Both the position numbers and the translations under genes were made by a program. Positions 1 to 12,510 of a DNA stretch of 64,000 nt are shown here, one piece after another. Source of the DNA: Myxocyprinus asiaticus (Eukaryota > Chordata > Actinopteri > Cypriniformes > Catostomidae). Each line of letters begins with the position of its first letter. Position 1 is the stretch's first letter. Location: NCBI RefSeq assembly GCF_019703515.2, contig NC_059368.1:36347831-36411830 (forward strand). Reading direction: 5' to 3'. The notes beneath the pieces were generated by a model. The model made no database searches. It saw only the letters and a list, made by a program, of their open reading frames with translations, and was not told where the DNA came from.

Positions 1-1432
1 CTTGATTCTGATTGTTCAATCACAGCATTCTGCAGTCATATATTTATGTATAATGACCACTAAACTATAATTAATCCTTCAGTCATGACAACTCTCGGAA
101 TACATGTAAGAGATAATGTACAGTCAGCCGGGACAGGGTGATCAGGACCCCAACGTGAAGCAGATTATTACACGGTAATTAAATGGCTAGTAATAATATA
201 AAGAAATAAATGGCCATAAAATATTAATTTGCATTGAAATTATGTAATTTATGTGAGAAGAAAGCAATCGCTGAAGAGCTAAATTCCACCTCCGTTTTGC
301 ATCAGAGTTTTGTTGGTGTTTATTTAGTAAATAATGTCCATCTGACTGCTCAATATCCATCTTATTACAAGACTATTTGCAAAATAAATAAATAAATGGA
401 CTGAAAACATTGATTTGAGTTGAAATTATTTAATTAGCTTACTTGTAGAGATTGCACAGTGACCCTAGAAGTAGGAAAGATGACTCGCAATACCCGCATG
501 ACCGGTCTGATACGTCTTATCCCCAGACGTGCGGTTGTTACTCAGTAATATCAGACCGCTAGATGGCACCATTGACAATTCAGAATCGTGTATTCCAGAG
601 ACCCGTGTATTAAGCTGTTATAAAAGATATGACAAGTTGGTTGGTCTTGTCTTAGCGGACAAAATTACGAAGACTTGCAACTGCTAGATACACAGAACAT
701 GTAAGACATGCTGCTGCACAATTAGACATACACACAATCCCCTTGAAGTAGATCTAGATCTGTGGTGCTGGGGAGGAGGAGGGTTTCAGAGAGAAAGCTC
801 TCGTAACGTGCTGCTGTGAAACCAACTTACCTGCAAACAACTGAAGCAATTTAAATGTTAGACAAAGAGAGAGTTTGCAAGCTAACTGATCACATGTTCA
901 AAGGACCTAATGTATCTTGTGCCATGTAGAGTATCATGAGTGAATTTACATAATTTGTCCCAGACAACCAATTTCCTTCAGAGCTGTGCTACATACGGTA
1001 CATACAGTCTCTCGTATAAATAATAAAAATAATAAAATAATTTAAACTCCAACTTCATGAATATTTAATGTCCATTTATTTATCTATTTGGCAGGTAGCA
1101 GTGTAATAAGTAGAATTCTGCTTTGCATCAGGGTCCTTAATCTGATCACCCTGTCAGGTTTATTTTGGGATAATAACAGTGTGACTCTACTGTATTTCCC
1201 TTACTTTGTTGACAGACAGAGAATGTATGTTAAACAGCTCATTGTGGAAAAAGAATAAAAGATCACGCACAACAGTGAATGTGTATCCAAATTTTATATG
1301 CATGTGCTTGGAGAACACCATGCCATGATACAGAACATAACAAGACAATATATCTGAGGTCTTTGTGTACAGGTCAAATGCAAGTTACAGACTGAAACAC
1401 AGGATTGATTTAAAGGACCTGTGGGCATGCAG
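1..1432. other. AT-rich non-coding stretch
   Basis: No open reading frame with coding character and no recognisable RNA gene was found. The stretch is AT-rich with scattered poly-A/T and no clear inverted-repeat boundaries. It lies upstream of a possible orphan exon and of TAGAP. In human the neighbour beyond TAGAP is FNDC1, but no FNDC1-like exon was seen here. Confidence 0.4.
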
Positions 1433-1537
1433 CTTTGAAAATGAAGATGAGGAGACAGAGGATGAAGATAGAGGTGTTGATTTAAGGACATCCATCATAT
1501 TGGCCTGGTCTGTCTTTCTGTGCCTGGTGTCATTCCG
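1433..1537 (+). CDS. Possible orphan exon, acidic stretch plus hydrophobic segment
   Basis: A 105-nt block has an acceptor-like end (GGGCATGCAG) and a good donor (CCG|GTGAGT) and is open in one frame with phase 2 on both sides. It would encode about ten acidic residues (ENEDEETEDED) followed by a hydrophobic run (SIILAWSVFLCLVSF), as in a small single-pass membrane protein. No start codon, partner exon or homologue is recognised nearby. It could be a true exon of an unidentified gene or a chance open stretch. Confidence 0.27.
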
Positions 1538-4300
1538 GTGAGTTTTTATGGACTTCAGTCTTTGAATGAGCATGTTCGTGTCATCACATTATTGTATCTG
1601 TACATAAAAAAATATATTTAACATGTGCTGAACATCAAGTCAAGCTCTTAATAGTCTCACAGAGCCAGTTTTTTGACCGTCAGCTAAAAGTGTGGCCCAC
1701 ATTGCAGCTTATTCTGCTCAAGAAAAGCTGGCTCAGACAGGAAGGGCCTGTATGTCCAATATGTAAAGTGACCAACCACAGTTAATTTTGTTGAGTGACA
1801 TTTAAGGGTGGGTAAATCTGAAATCGATGCTTCCACAATAGTAGACCAGCATGCAAAAAGTAGAAGCTCAGTAAAGTACTGAAAACTGCTCCTGACAATG
1901 CCGAAGAAATTAGTAGACAATATGTGGACACTTTGAGGTCACAATTTCTGTCTGTCCAGAAGTAAAATGTAATGACTATTTCATAACAACCTGGACATTA
2001 CTTGGAAAACAAAGCAGAATATACAGTTGCTTCTACTACACTAATGGTCTCAAACATAACTTTTGAATATCTTTCAATGCCATGAACCTCACAAACTTCA
2101 TATCCAGCAACTACTTCCTCCTCAGAAGTGCTCACTGTAGAAGTTTGCTAACTTAAAAAAAGGCCTAGCAGACTGATAAAACCGGGTACACCTGGACTCC
2201 TGGAACTGCGTAGCAGTCAGCCAATCAGATTGGACCTAGAGGTTTTCAACAGCTTTTACCATCGTTCGTGTCTAGACGGTAACCCTCATGCTGCAAACTC
2301 TGGCATTCATTAGTTCAGTAAAACAAGCTGTTTTAATCACTCAATGGTGATTTAAATTAATATACATGTAACTGGTCCTGCTTGACCCACTCCGATTGGG
2401 ATTCGATCCAGCATCAGCCAGCATGGGAGGCGGGAGTGCTAATGAGGAGGCTAAAGGCTACAGCCTCTAGCATCAGTCACTAGTGTGCCTCTTGAGGCCA
2501 GGGGATTGAGGTTTAAACATATCGCACAGCTATCATGTACCAGCTGGCTCCCGTTACATATACTGTATGCAGTACACAATGTGTAATTTGCCATGTTTAC
2601 ATTCTGCATTCATAGCGCTAATGCTAATTTTAAAACCTTATATATGGCCACTTACTGGTTACAATCTCTTATTGTATTTTATAGACTTTTGTAGACTTAA
2701 TCTAAAAAAAGAATCACATGACACGGTCTTCGAAAATGTCTCTATGCGAACAATCGTACAGATGTAACTTTGGACCAGCTTGGCAAACCTGCACTCCAGT
2801 GTGTTCATGTTGACTGATTTCAACTGAGCAACATAATCAACAGGACAAAGTTGATGTCAGAGTAGGTGGATCTCTGGGTCACACCCACTGATGATGTGAA
2901 CCAATGGCAGTAAAGTGTTTAACAGCCAGTACAAAGTTTTCCTGAAAATATGCACTGGCAAGCTGTTTCAAATCACTGCAACAAACTCGTAAACCTTCTT
3001 TTTGCCCAGAATTGTTTGAAATTATGTCACACTTGTTCTTTTTTCAATTTTGCTAGAAGTATACTGATACCTTTACCTTAAACCCAACCCTCGGTACCAG
3101 CAAGTATGCACTTGCAAAAATGTCTGTAGAATGTGGGTTGCCATTTTAAGACATTTAGACATTAAGGCTGGTAACACTTGTGCTGCACAAACTCTTGCGA
3201 GACTGCATTTGCTACTACCAAAGGATAGGGTTTATAGTAGTAGGGATGAAGAGGATCTCACAAGAGTCTGCAGCATGATGAATGTTATCTAGACATGACC
3301 ATGTATCATACGGTCCATTGAAGGCATGTTGGTTGTACTTTGTATGTGCTGTCTGAAGGTTGCTACAGTTAGTGTAAGGTACATGTTCTTGTATGAAAAC
3401 AAGCACAGACCAATTGTAGTGCAGGTGTTTAAGGAAGTTATTTAGTTATTTATTTAGTCTTTTGAAAGTGGCTGGGATGTACTCTATAGCTGGTTGCACC
3501 AGTGAGGAATAAGTGGTCTGACTTGAAAACGTAGAATTCCTTAATTAATTACTGTTACGTTACAGTTACTGCTATTGTTCATTTGATTCACGTCCTTATG
3601 CATGACATGAATGTGTGGTTTTAGATGTAAGGGAAAAGGGAAGTCTGGTGAATAATCATAATTAAAGGGTAGTACTGAAGCTCAGCTGTGGGTTCAATCA
3701 CATGATTTCAATACCAGCAAAGTCTTTCCAATAATACTATTGCACCTAATGGGAAACATGGCAATGGGGGCAAAGAAAGGAACGTGATTGAAGAACGTTT
3801 TACTCAAAGGTGTTGTAAACAGCAAAGAAGAGTCACAGGGATTTTTAGCCAATCAGAAATGTTCTCTCCCTGTCAGTCATTTTACATGTTCGGGTTTGTT
3901 GACATTGAGTTGGCTGACATATCTTTGAAGGGTGGGGTTTTAGAGAGAAGGCGTGTGGTTGTAGGAATGGGGGTACTCAATCTGTGGCTGGCCGAAATGG
4001 GCAAAACAGAAATTGTTTACTTCTTATTACTATACTGTTAGTGTTACTGTGAGGATAAAAATATTATTGTTTAGAATTTTATAGTTTATGAGAAATATTT
4101 AGTGCAATATACCTATAGTTATGCAGAGAATGCATGTGTAATTATTATCATATTTATGCACCTAATCTCACACCTTAGATGTAAAAAAGTAATCTTGTCT
4201 GCAGAAAGAATCCATGCTTTACACTATTCTGCAAAAATAGATGTTTGCCAAGATTTCACATTCCTCGTAGCCTAGTGTTTCAATGGGCCTAACCTACCTT
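1538..4300. other. Intergenic, no gene seen
   Basis: Short chance reading frames only, none with splice sites or recognisable protein. The stretch is AT-rich single-copy-looking sequence with small simple repeats. Nothing here can be called a gene. Confidence 0.4.
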
Positions 4301-4563
4301 GCAACTATGAACTGCAGATGAGTCGTCCAAATAAAATTTCCACTTGTCAACCAAGCCGCATTCTGAAAAGAGGAAGTGGTAGCTGTAGCAGTGATGCTGC
4401 TTCCTGCCCCCATGACTCACTGAGACTTTCCTGCCCTTTTGGTTGTGAAGAGGTCGAGAGTGTGTGGCCTCTTCACATTCACAACATCTGCATGCGCTCT
4501 GAGCTGTCTGTGCTCTCTCGGTGTGGACTAGTAATTCACACCATGTTGTTCTCTCACTTGCAG

Positions 4564-4605
4564 TCTGCCTGAGCTGAGGGATCGCTGGTTAGATACTCTA
4601 CACAG
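4564..4605 (+). other. tagap: Probable 5' untranslated exon of TAGAP
   Basis: A strong donor (CACAG|GTGAGC) ends at 4605, and an acceptor-like CACTTGCAG ends at 4563. If no acceptor is used, the exon would start further upstream at an unmapped transcription start. It would splice to 5357, the exon that carries the TAGAP start codon at 5415. The exon has no coding role in the model. Confidence 0.4.
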
Positions 4606-4670
4606 GTGAGCTGTACAAATTCTGTTGTATACATGTCAGCTATTAGAATCACTTACCTTAGTTCAAGTAG

Positions 4671-4965
4671 TATACAGTGGCCCCTAAAATTATTCAGACT
4701 CTTTTGGACACTAAAGCCACACATAAAAAAGTATGAATGTCTTTGCATTACATAACATAATGGCAAATTAAGTGGCATCTGTAAACATGTTGCTAGAGCC
4801 ATTTTTGATATTGCTACTGTCTTCATTTTGTGATTTTTCATACTATCCGTCTTTGTAAATACAGTGCCACTTGCTTTGATATTTTGTTATATAACGTGAT
4901 GACATTCATACATTTTTTAAGGGTGGACTTTAGTGTCCAAATGCTTTTCAGGTCCACTTTTTATT
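4671..4965. repeat. Tc1-like terminal repeat remnant
   Basis: The block starts CAGTGGCCCCTAAAATTATT, which resembles the ends of fish Tc1/mariner elements. A partial inverted echo (GTGGACTTTAGTGTCCAAA) lies near its right side. No transposase remains. It sits in the first intron of TAGAP. Confidence 0.35.
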
Positions 4966-5414
4966 GCCAGCTGATCAATTTCTTAGTAGGCTGAAGTACA
5001 TTAATTATATTAATGTTTACAAAAATAAATGCAAAGTCTCGTTGATGACATACAAGTGTGTAATTAATATTTAAGTCAGGTAACCTTAAAAATGTGCTTC
5101 ATGTGGTAACATCTAAATTAACTGGTTTTATTCTATTACAAGTGTGATTTAATCTGACTAAATGTACCTGACAAATTAGTTACACCAACAAAAGTACGTT
5201 TTAGAGGTTGGATCAAGCAGATACAGATCATTGAGGTCATTTTCATTGCTTGTTTACCAGCCTTGCTATTTGTATGAGTAACTCAAGAGACATTTTTGTG
5301 TACTTCTTGCTGTAAGTCACTATATTAAATTGAGCCATTTTTAAATTTCATGGCAGGAAAACTGCAGAGGCAAGATTGAGAGCAGACAGCCCTTCCCCAC
5401 CGCCCAGCGTCCTC

Positions 5415-8400
5415 ATGAAGGTGTTGAGTGGCAATACCACGGTACACATTCTTCTGTCACTGACACATAAACATTAGTGATCAGCTGCATAAATGCTTGG
5501 AATGGGATATTTTTCTTCTATGGCTTTCATCTCAGATGATGTAAGTCATTGGCTGTGGTCTGTGTGCAGTAATGAGACTTGCAACACAGATACAGAACTG
5601 GCATTCACTTTGCTGTCTTTCTCTGGCTTACAGAATAAAACTCTAAGTGGAGTTGGGATGGACTCTGTCGTCGAGTTGCATCTTGATGTGAGCACTCAGT
5701 ATTTATTTTATTCATCACCTTATATTTATATTTTTGCTCTTATCAAATGTGTCCCTGTTGGAAGGACCAGCTTATACCAGCATGGATTTCCAAGCTGGTC
5801 CTCACTGGTTTATGCTGGTCTGGGGCCTGGTGGACCAGCAAAATTCAGCTGATGAAGTTGGTTGTCAAAGATAGAATTGCTGATTAAGCTAGAGAATAAG
5901 CTTGGTGGCAACACCAGCACCCAAAACACAACATATGCTGGTTTCTAAGTGAATTTCTTGAAAATTGTAATAGCAACAAATTAAGGCAGAAAGCACATTT
6001 GCAAGATAATGAAATATCTCAAAAGTCTCTCTCTCAAAGTTTTGACAGTTGCATGTTTGTAAATAGAAGTGTGATTTTTGCATATGCTATTACATACACA
6101 ATCTACTCTTACTTCATATGCACATGACCAATATGTGTCTGTTTCCAGGGTAACGGCAAAATCACCACCTTCTCAAAACAGTTTCATAATCAGGAGGCGC
6201 ATGCACAGCAGCCTATTGGTGAGTTCAAACCAGTCAAACTTGGCTGTTCTCAACCACATGTTTGGTTATGTGCCCGCCAAAATCAACCAATGAAACTAAG
6301 TGGGAGTAAAAAAAATAGTGCAAGAAAACAAAGGTGTGAAACACAGTCTGAAGGCGAAGTAGAGCATCATTTGAGTAATCTCTTAAGTAAATTGTAAATA
6401 GTCTTATTTGTGCAATTCAACCAAAAAAAATTAGAATGACTTCAAGACTTTTTGAGAGGCTTATTGCAAAAATCTCTCTTGTCCTCAGGAGAAAACGGGA
6501 GCAAAAGGAGCTTGTTCTCATTCAAGTTTAAGAGAAGCACCACAAACCCATGTGTATCAGCCAATCCTGAGTCCAATGCGAAGAACATGCTGTTTGGACG
6601 ACATCTCCAAGATGACACCACAATTCCAAAACCAATAACTGTATGCCAATCTATTGTATCAATGTATTATTGTATACTAATTTTTAAAAGTGATCTGTTA
6701 TCTGTCTTCTATAACATCTTCACAGAGTGAATACCACTGCAAAGAGTAGAAAACATGATGTTCCTTTGATAGGTGTCTGGCACAATTTCTCGCTAACTTT
6801 ATCGCTGCCTCAATCAAACATTTCTTACAAAGATCATTTTGAAAAAAAAAAAAATGCCAAAAATAAACTTACAAAAATAATTCTTTTTCGTAGAATCCTT
6901 CCAACCAAAACAAACCTTTCCTAGGTAACGCTGACAGTGAAAGAAAGAAAAAAATGACATGCAAAAATAGTTGCATATAAAGGCAATACATTCTCTTTTA
7001 TTGAAGTTAGCATGAAACAAAATTTGCAACCCATTGAACTGATTGGCTTGTGAAAAGTGGCCATACCATAGTTTGCAGCCAATTTCGGAGGACTACTCTC
7101 CTCCTGAAACACCGCCGGCAACCACTGGTTGAGATTTAAGTGACCTTGTCAGCCAAAAAGGAAAATTTTCAATGAAAGATTATGAAGTCAAAATTCTTGA
7201 GGCAGGATTATCTGTAAGTACAACCAATAGATGACGGGGGAGTTTTCTGGAATATGTTTAAAAACATTGATTATTTTTGCAACTCCAATTGCTGACGCTA
7301 GTGGTGCATAAACTATACACATCAGCTATATAGGTGCACTCAATAACTTTTTGTTCTTGTCATCTTAGACTTACAGTGAAATCAATAGTTTTCATTTACA
7401 GATGCCATTGTAAAAATTCACTACTAACAATCAGCCATGATTAATTTATTCCAAACGTGAAAGTGTCCAATAACAAGACGATTACTGAGATTAAGCAAGT
7501 AGTATTCAGCTGATCATGTGATTCTAAAATGGCAGCCCCCATGAGGGCGCCCCTGCCCCAGGTAGAATAAAACAGCTTTTATAAGGTTACTGATATGACT
7601 AGAGTCCTCATCTCATGTGAGTGGTCATGATTTTATACATATGTTTCAAAATTACAGTTCATTTCTTTTGGAGTAACCCTTTTTAATTGGGAACAAAATT
7701 ACTGAGTGCACCTTTAAAGCCTCTAAAAGATTTACATTTCATGTTTTGGTCTTCCACTAGGAAATACTGTTGCTGTTGTTCAGGAAGGGTCCATTCACTG
7801 AGGGTGTATTCAGAGTCCCATGTAACAGCAAAAACCTGAGTGCTCTCAGAGATCAGCTGAACTCTGGGGCTGAGGTGGACTTGGAAGCCCTGCCTGTGAC
7901 TCTCTTGGTTGGACTGTTGAAAGTAAGTCATACCTAATGAAAGGCCTTGCCTTTGCCTATGTCTCTTGCCTACGCCCCTTATTGCTGTTCTAACTTGTCT
8001 TTGAGACAGTGAGTCATTACTTATTTTGAACATAATGACAGATATTCCTGAGGGATCTCCCTGGATGTCTGATGGTGTTTGAGCACTATGAAAGCTGGAT
8101 CAGTGCTTTGGAGAAAGAGAGGACGCAGGACATTCAAAGTGAGCTGAGAAGGTAAGAAAAACTCTCATTTGACTTTTTGCCATAAACTTACTGTACCCTA
8201 CTGAAAAGACCATCATAGATGGTCACTAGCATAATGTAGAAAGTTTTCTAACAGGCTTCTTAACTAGGCTAACCAGCATCACAATAAAGCCCATGCTGGT
8301 TAACCAGCTTCAACAGCTAAGTTTTGCTGGTCTACCAGCTAGACCAGCTCCTGAACAGCACTAACCAGCATAAACCTGGCTGGGCCTGCATGAGTAGCCT

Positions 8401-10916
8401 CATAGTGGATGGAAAAGAGATACATTGAGCGGTTGTGGATTCTGATTAAAGAAAGTCCCTTGCTTTCCACTGTTTACAAAAGGCAGTACAGAGGGTTTCT
8501 ATGGACTCTTCAGAGTTTTAGAAATAGGGAAATTAGTAACTGAAAGTTGACCACAAAATGTCAGAGAGACAGTTCTGTTTTTTGCCACCCCCCCCCCCCC
8601 CCCCAAATCAAAATGAAATAGGAGAGTGGATAAAGTAAATTTTTTGTTTTCTCTTGTTGTCCTCTTTCAGAATGGCCAAGAAGTTGCCCAAAGCAAACAG
8701 CCTCCTCTTGCAGTATTTGCTGTGCCTGTTTCACCATATCAGTCAGCATTCAGAAACCAACAAAATGGATGCCAAGAACCTGGCAGTGTGCATTGCCCCA
8801 ACCCTGCTGCATCGTGACAGCCAGCTCCCAGAAGTGGATGATGTAGACAAGGTCATACACTTGGAGAATTTTTTTCACAAGCAGTACAGATTGCCTTTTT
8901 TTAAGGAACTCGGTAGATTTATTATATCACAAATTGATTTAAATGGGGTGTGCATTGACCCTGGCAGCAGTAAACACAGAACTTTGCCTAGCAGCAAGGA
9001 CTGGATCAGTGTCATGTCTTTTCAAAATTCTTTTTTTTTAAAGATACACCTCTGCAGTCTCGTTTTGACTAATCTGTTAATTTAAGACCAAAACCTAGCA
9101 CTGTCATATGCATTGTGCGGTTTCAGATGCATACGAAACCACAACATCAAAAGCATTGTAGCATTAGAACTCCTTGAGAGCTGCAAGCAAAACACAGAGT
9201 GTCGTTTTATATTAACTAGATTAACATTATTGTTGTTATTTTTGTTTTGCAGGTCACAAGACTCATCCAGTTCCTAATTGAGAATTGCTGTGAAGTATTT
9301 GGACATACGATCCTGACTCTACTTGGGGATTTTGAGGAGCAGGAATCCATTGACAAATCAGGTACATAATTTTAATTATTTATTATATCCAAACGTTTGC
9401 ACTTCAGTGAACTGAAGTATCATTCCTATATGGACATTAAGATCTATGCACCACTGATGGCCTCTTTCCAATGCCTCATGATGCCATTTTAAGCTGTTTT
9501 CCAACAAATCATGTGAAGTAGTTCATTCAAAAACATTACATTTCATAGCTCCATTTATGATTTTGAGGTTGGCCAGAATGGCCACTAACCTCAAGTATCA
9601 GCAGAAAGCCCACCATACTACTATAATAAAGTGCACATGTTGTGTTAGTACCTTCACAATTGGAAAACACTTTCCTTAACATGGATTGACCCTCCACAGA
9701 TACAGCGTCCTTGATGTCCCCCGATATTTCCTTCGATGTCCACCGGCATGACTCAGCATATGACAGCACAGATCCTGATGTTGATGGTGACTTTATGGAA
9801 GCTGAAGGACTGACTCAGGATGACAACGTTATGCAACACAGAAGCCCAGCCTTTAGAAAGCTGGGCCACTGTGACATTCAATCATGTTCCTCAGACGCCA
9901 TATTTGACACTTTTACGAAACCTTTCAGTCGGCGGTGCTCAGAGCCCTCCATCTTCCCTTCAACAACCATGACAGGCTTAAGAGAGCTAGCTCGCAGCCA
10001 TGATGACTTTTCCACTGAGAAGGAAGACTTTGAGGACCAACCGCTCAAGAAGCAGAACTCTGATGACTCTTTTCTGCATCCCCACCACTGTGAAAACAGA
10101 AGATCCCAGCCATCCCTCAAGAAACTGGTTGGGAGTTTGAACATGGACTTGCCCATCAGTGTGTCTTCTCCTGCATCTATGGCTGGTTCCTGCCCATCCT
10201 TCTGTTCTTCAGATAGTACCTCCTCAAATGTCTCAGAGCAATCAATAAGCACATCACCTCTGCCATCCCCTGCAAGCCCCCGCAAAATTCAGTCGACAAG
10301 GCATTTATCCTTTATGATCAAGCCTAAAGCTGACCCTGCTAAAGGAGACCTGGAGGTTAACCGACGATCCCTCTCAATGAGGACCAAAAACCTTGGAAAC
10401 TTTACATTTATCAGAGGGAGTCTGAAGAAAGGGGACTCCCAAAAGGAAGTTGTCTTCCCATGTGAAACTCTCCAAGAGGACTCTCAAAATGAGGCAGAAC
10501 ACCCTGATGAGCTTGTTCGGCGCCAACGTCCTCTCTCCGCCATCGAAATCTTCCAGCAGGTGGACAGCCGTATGCCATGCAGCCCCCCGTCCTATGAGCA
10601 GGCGCTACTGAGTGGAGCCCAATCAGCCCCCCCACAGTACAGGGCCATGACGGTCCAACACGCCCGAGATCTAGGCAGGAAATCTCGCCCTTTCTCTATG
10701 AACGACTACTTATTGGGCAATTACAAAGTTAACGAACCCACAGAAAGCACAGAAACTTTTACAGAAAGCGTTCAGTTAGATGAACCACAGTCGGTTTTGT
10801 TGCGGCAGAGGGCCATGTCAGAGTCAGTGTCCCAGTTGAGGCATGAAGGAGTGTTGCGCAGGTGTAGTCAACCTGTTTTTGAGGAGTTCTCCTATGCAAA
10901 GGAATCGTATGTGTGA
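5415..10916 (+). CDS. tagap: T-cell activation RhoGTPase-activating protein (TAGAP)
   Basis: A RhoGAP protein of the lymphocyte regulator TAGAP, predicted to stimulate GTP hydrolysis by Rho-family GTPases in the cytoplasm. Coding exons: 5415-5441, 5634-5687, 6149-6218, 6489-6640, 7761-7922, 8042-8151, 8671-8851, 9253-9361, 9700-10916. All junctions are GT-AG and phases agree, giving 693 aa (human 731). The N-terminus (MKVLSGNTTNKTL) resembles human MKLRSSHNASKTL, which fixes the start. The RhoGAP domain spans about residues 85-275, with the arginine finger at R119 in GPFTEGVFR and the helix ESWISALE. The conserved NKMDAKNLAVCIAPTLL and FLIENCCEVFG follow. The long last exon is Ser/Pro-rich, holds DSAYDSTDPDVD, and ends RRCSQPVFEEFSYAKESYV, nearly identical to the mammalian C-terminus. 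No frame break is seen. Confidence 0.95.
5763..5842. repeat. ACCAGC-type palindromic repeat
   Basis: Short inverted arrays of CCAGCTTATACCAGC and GCTGGTCC units lie in a TAGAP intron. The same family recurs near 8262, 12288 and 29851. It is a non-coding, hairpin-forming interspersed repeat. Confidence 0.5.
7336..7713. repeat. MITE with GGTGCACTCAATAACT ends
   Basis: The left end reads AGGTGCACTCAATAACTTTT; the right end (AATTACTGAGTGCACCTTT) is its inverted complement. The internal segment (GCCATTGTAAAAATTCACTA, then CGTGAAAGTGTCCAATAACA) recurs at 16640-16830, so this is a dispersed family. It lies in TAGAP intron 4, just upstream of the exon with the arginine finger. Confidence 0.6.
8262..8395. 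repeat. ACCAGC-type palindromic repeat
   Basis: Repeated GCTGGTTAACCAGC and GCTGGTCTACCAGC palindromes lie in the TAGAP intron after exon 6. This is the same family as at 5763, 12288 and 29851. Confidence 0.5.
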
Positions 10917-11217
10917 GTGTTTCTTCTTTAATTGCAATGCTGTTAACTCTTTTCAGCACAGATTAAAAATAACCTGACTGTTAAGGTGAAATATTCGTCT
11001 TAATAACATATAGGTGAGAATTCACTGAACAGTTGCGCCACTTTTCTGCAGGTTATTTCAGTGCAAAAACCTGCGTCTTATTCACATACTACCTGCAAAC
11101 TATTTTAAGCAGGGGCAATCAACGCTGAAATAGCACTGAATCTTGAGCATTTAAAAAAAGTCAATGGTATTCCTTTTCGCACAACAGCAATTTCATATGC
11201 TAATATTAAATACTTTT

Positions 11218-11531
11218 AAAGGGATAGTTCACCCAAAAATGAAAATTCTGTCATTTATTCACCCATATGTTGTTATAAACCTCTACACCTTAATTTATTA
11301 GGGGGTAAACAAAAGGAGGTAAATCGGAATGACAGCCTCAGTCAGCATTCACTTTATTGTATGAAAAAAAACATGTAATGAAAGTTTATAGCAAAAAACT
11401 GTCAACCCTTAATATTCTGCTTAACATCTCCTTTTGTGTTCCATGGATTAAAGAAAGTCATATGGGTTTAGAAAACTTGAGGGTGAATAATTGAAGATAG
11501 AAGTTTCATTTTGGATGAATTACTCTGTTAA
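11218..11531. repeat. GGGATAGTTCACCC-type MITE
   Basis: The left end is AAAGGGATAGTTCACCCAAA followed by a near-universal TGAAAATTCTGTCATTTATT. The right end (GTTTCATTTTGGATGAATTA) is a decayed inverted copy. The same family occurs at 23632-24788, 35167-38765 and 36374-37040. It is a non-autonomous DNA element. Confidence 0.65.
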
Positions 11532-11696
11532 ACTCTTGCCAGTATGAAGCTATGTAAATAGACCAGTAACAATAATTAAATTGTATAATATAGTAAACTA
11601 GTTTACATTGGTAACAGATTGAATAATTTTGATATAGTCTGAATGTATAATGTATATTACTAAGTTTTGTATTGTTGCTACTCTTTATTTCACTAC

Positions 11697-11702
11697 AATA
11701 AA
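11697..11702 (+). promoter_or_regulatory. tagap: Poly(A) signal, TAGAP
   Basis: Canonical AATAAA 781 nt after the TAGAP stop codon, with a T-rich context downstream. It is the best candidate for the 3' end of the long transcript. Confidence 0.45.
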
Positions 11703-12287
11703 GAATCTTAAAAGCCACTTTGTGAAGTTATCTTTGACAGTCTCTGTTAAGTTTAATAGCAGTTACATTTTTCTTTGTTCCCTTGGGATGCCAACAGAAA
11801 AGCCATTCCTCACTCAGGTTTATGAGGAACTGACAAAAACCAGTCGCTTTCTTACAGACAGCATTTTGATTGGCCCTGTTCACCATCCTTGGCAAGCGTT
11901 GCATAACATAGAGAACAAAATGTCATGCAGAACAACGTGATCTGTGCTGGAGAGGAAGTCAACGATCATGTGGACTTACTTGGTTTTTCGCTGAATTTGG
12001 TCTCTTGCCTCACTTGGCTTGCTATAGATATGCCCCCATTTCCTCCTTTTTCAGCTTTACTGAGAATCAGACTGCAGTGTGTTAGAAGCCTGACCCTTAG
12101 CACACTTTCTAGAGTAATTTGCACCCGCTCACATCGGTCTGTGTAAGGGTAATGTTTTTGGCAACTTTTCTAAAGATTCTGTTCAACACACTTTCATGGT
12201 GGATATTAGAACACTATTTCTCTGATCAGCTTTTTAGTGGGTCTGAAACGTTTTGATCACATACGTGTTCACATTTTAATGCTAGTC

Positions 12288-12510
12288 CAGGCTGGTTTGA
12301 AGCTGGTCTACCTGGTGGAATAGCATAGCCATTTTCTTTACTAGCACAAAATGCTAATCAACAGGCATGATCTTTCTAGTGTAGCTGGTTGACTATGGAA
12401 CTCTTGCAGGTTAAGCTAGTTAAGCCTGGTGGGTCTACCATCAAACGAGCATCCCAAACTGGGGACTAGCAATATAGGTTGGTAACCAGCAATGCAGGTC
12501 TTTCCAGCTG
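12288..12510. repeat. ACCAGC-type repeat
   Basis: CCAGGCTGGTTTGAAGCTGG and GGTTGGTAACCAGCAATGC units in alternating orientation, in the intergenic region 3' of TAGAP. The flanks from 11720 to 13570 show no gene. Confidence 0.45.

Larger units (their letters stand above)
10917..11720 (+). other. tagap: TAGAP 3' untranslated region
   Basis: The region runs from the stop codon at 10914-10916 to just past a canonical AATAAA at 11697-11702. A variant ATTAAA at 10962-10967 could give a short form. A cyprinid inverted-repeat element occupies 11218-11531, so the longer 3' UTR would include it. The transcript end is inferred from the hexamers only. Confidence 0.5.

Noticed and set aside
4318..4572. 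84-aa frame as the TAGAP N-terminus
   Set aside because: It runs to a stop before the donor at 4605, and the start at 5415 gives an N-terminus similar to the human protein.
9878..10285. 135-aa minus-strand frame opposite the last TAGAP exon
   Set aside because: It is a shadow of the coding strand, whose protein is clearly TAGAP. No splice context or recognisable protein on the minus strand.
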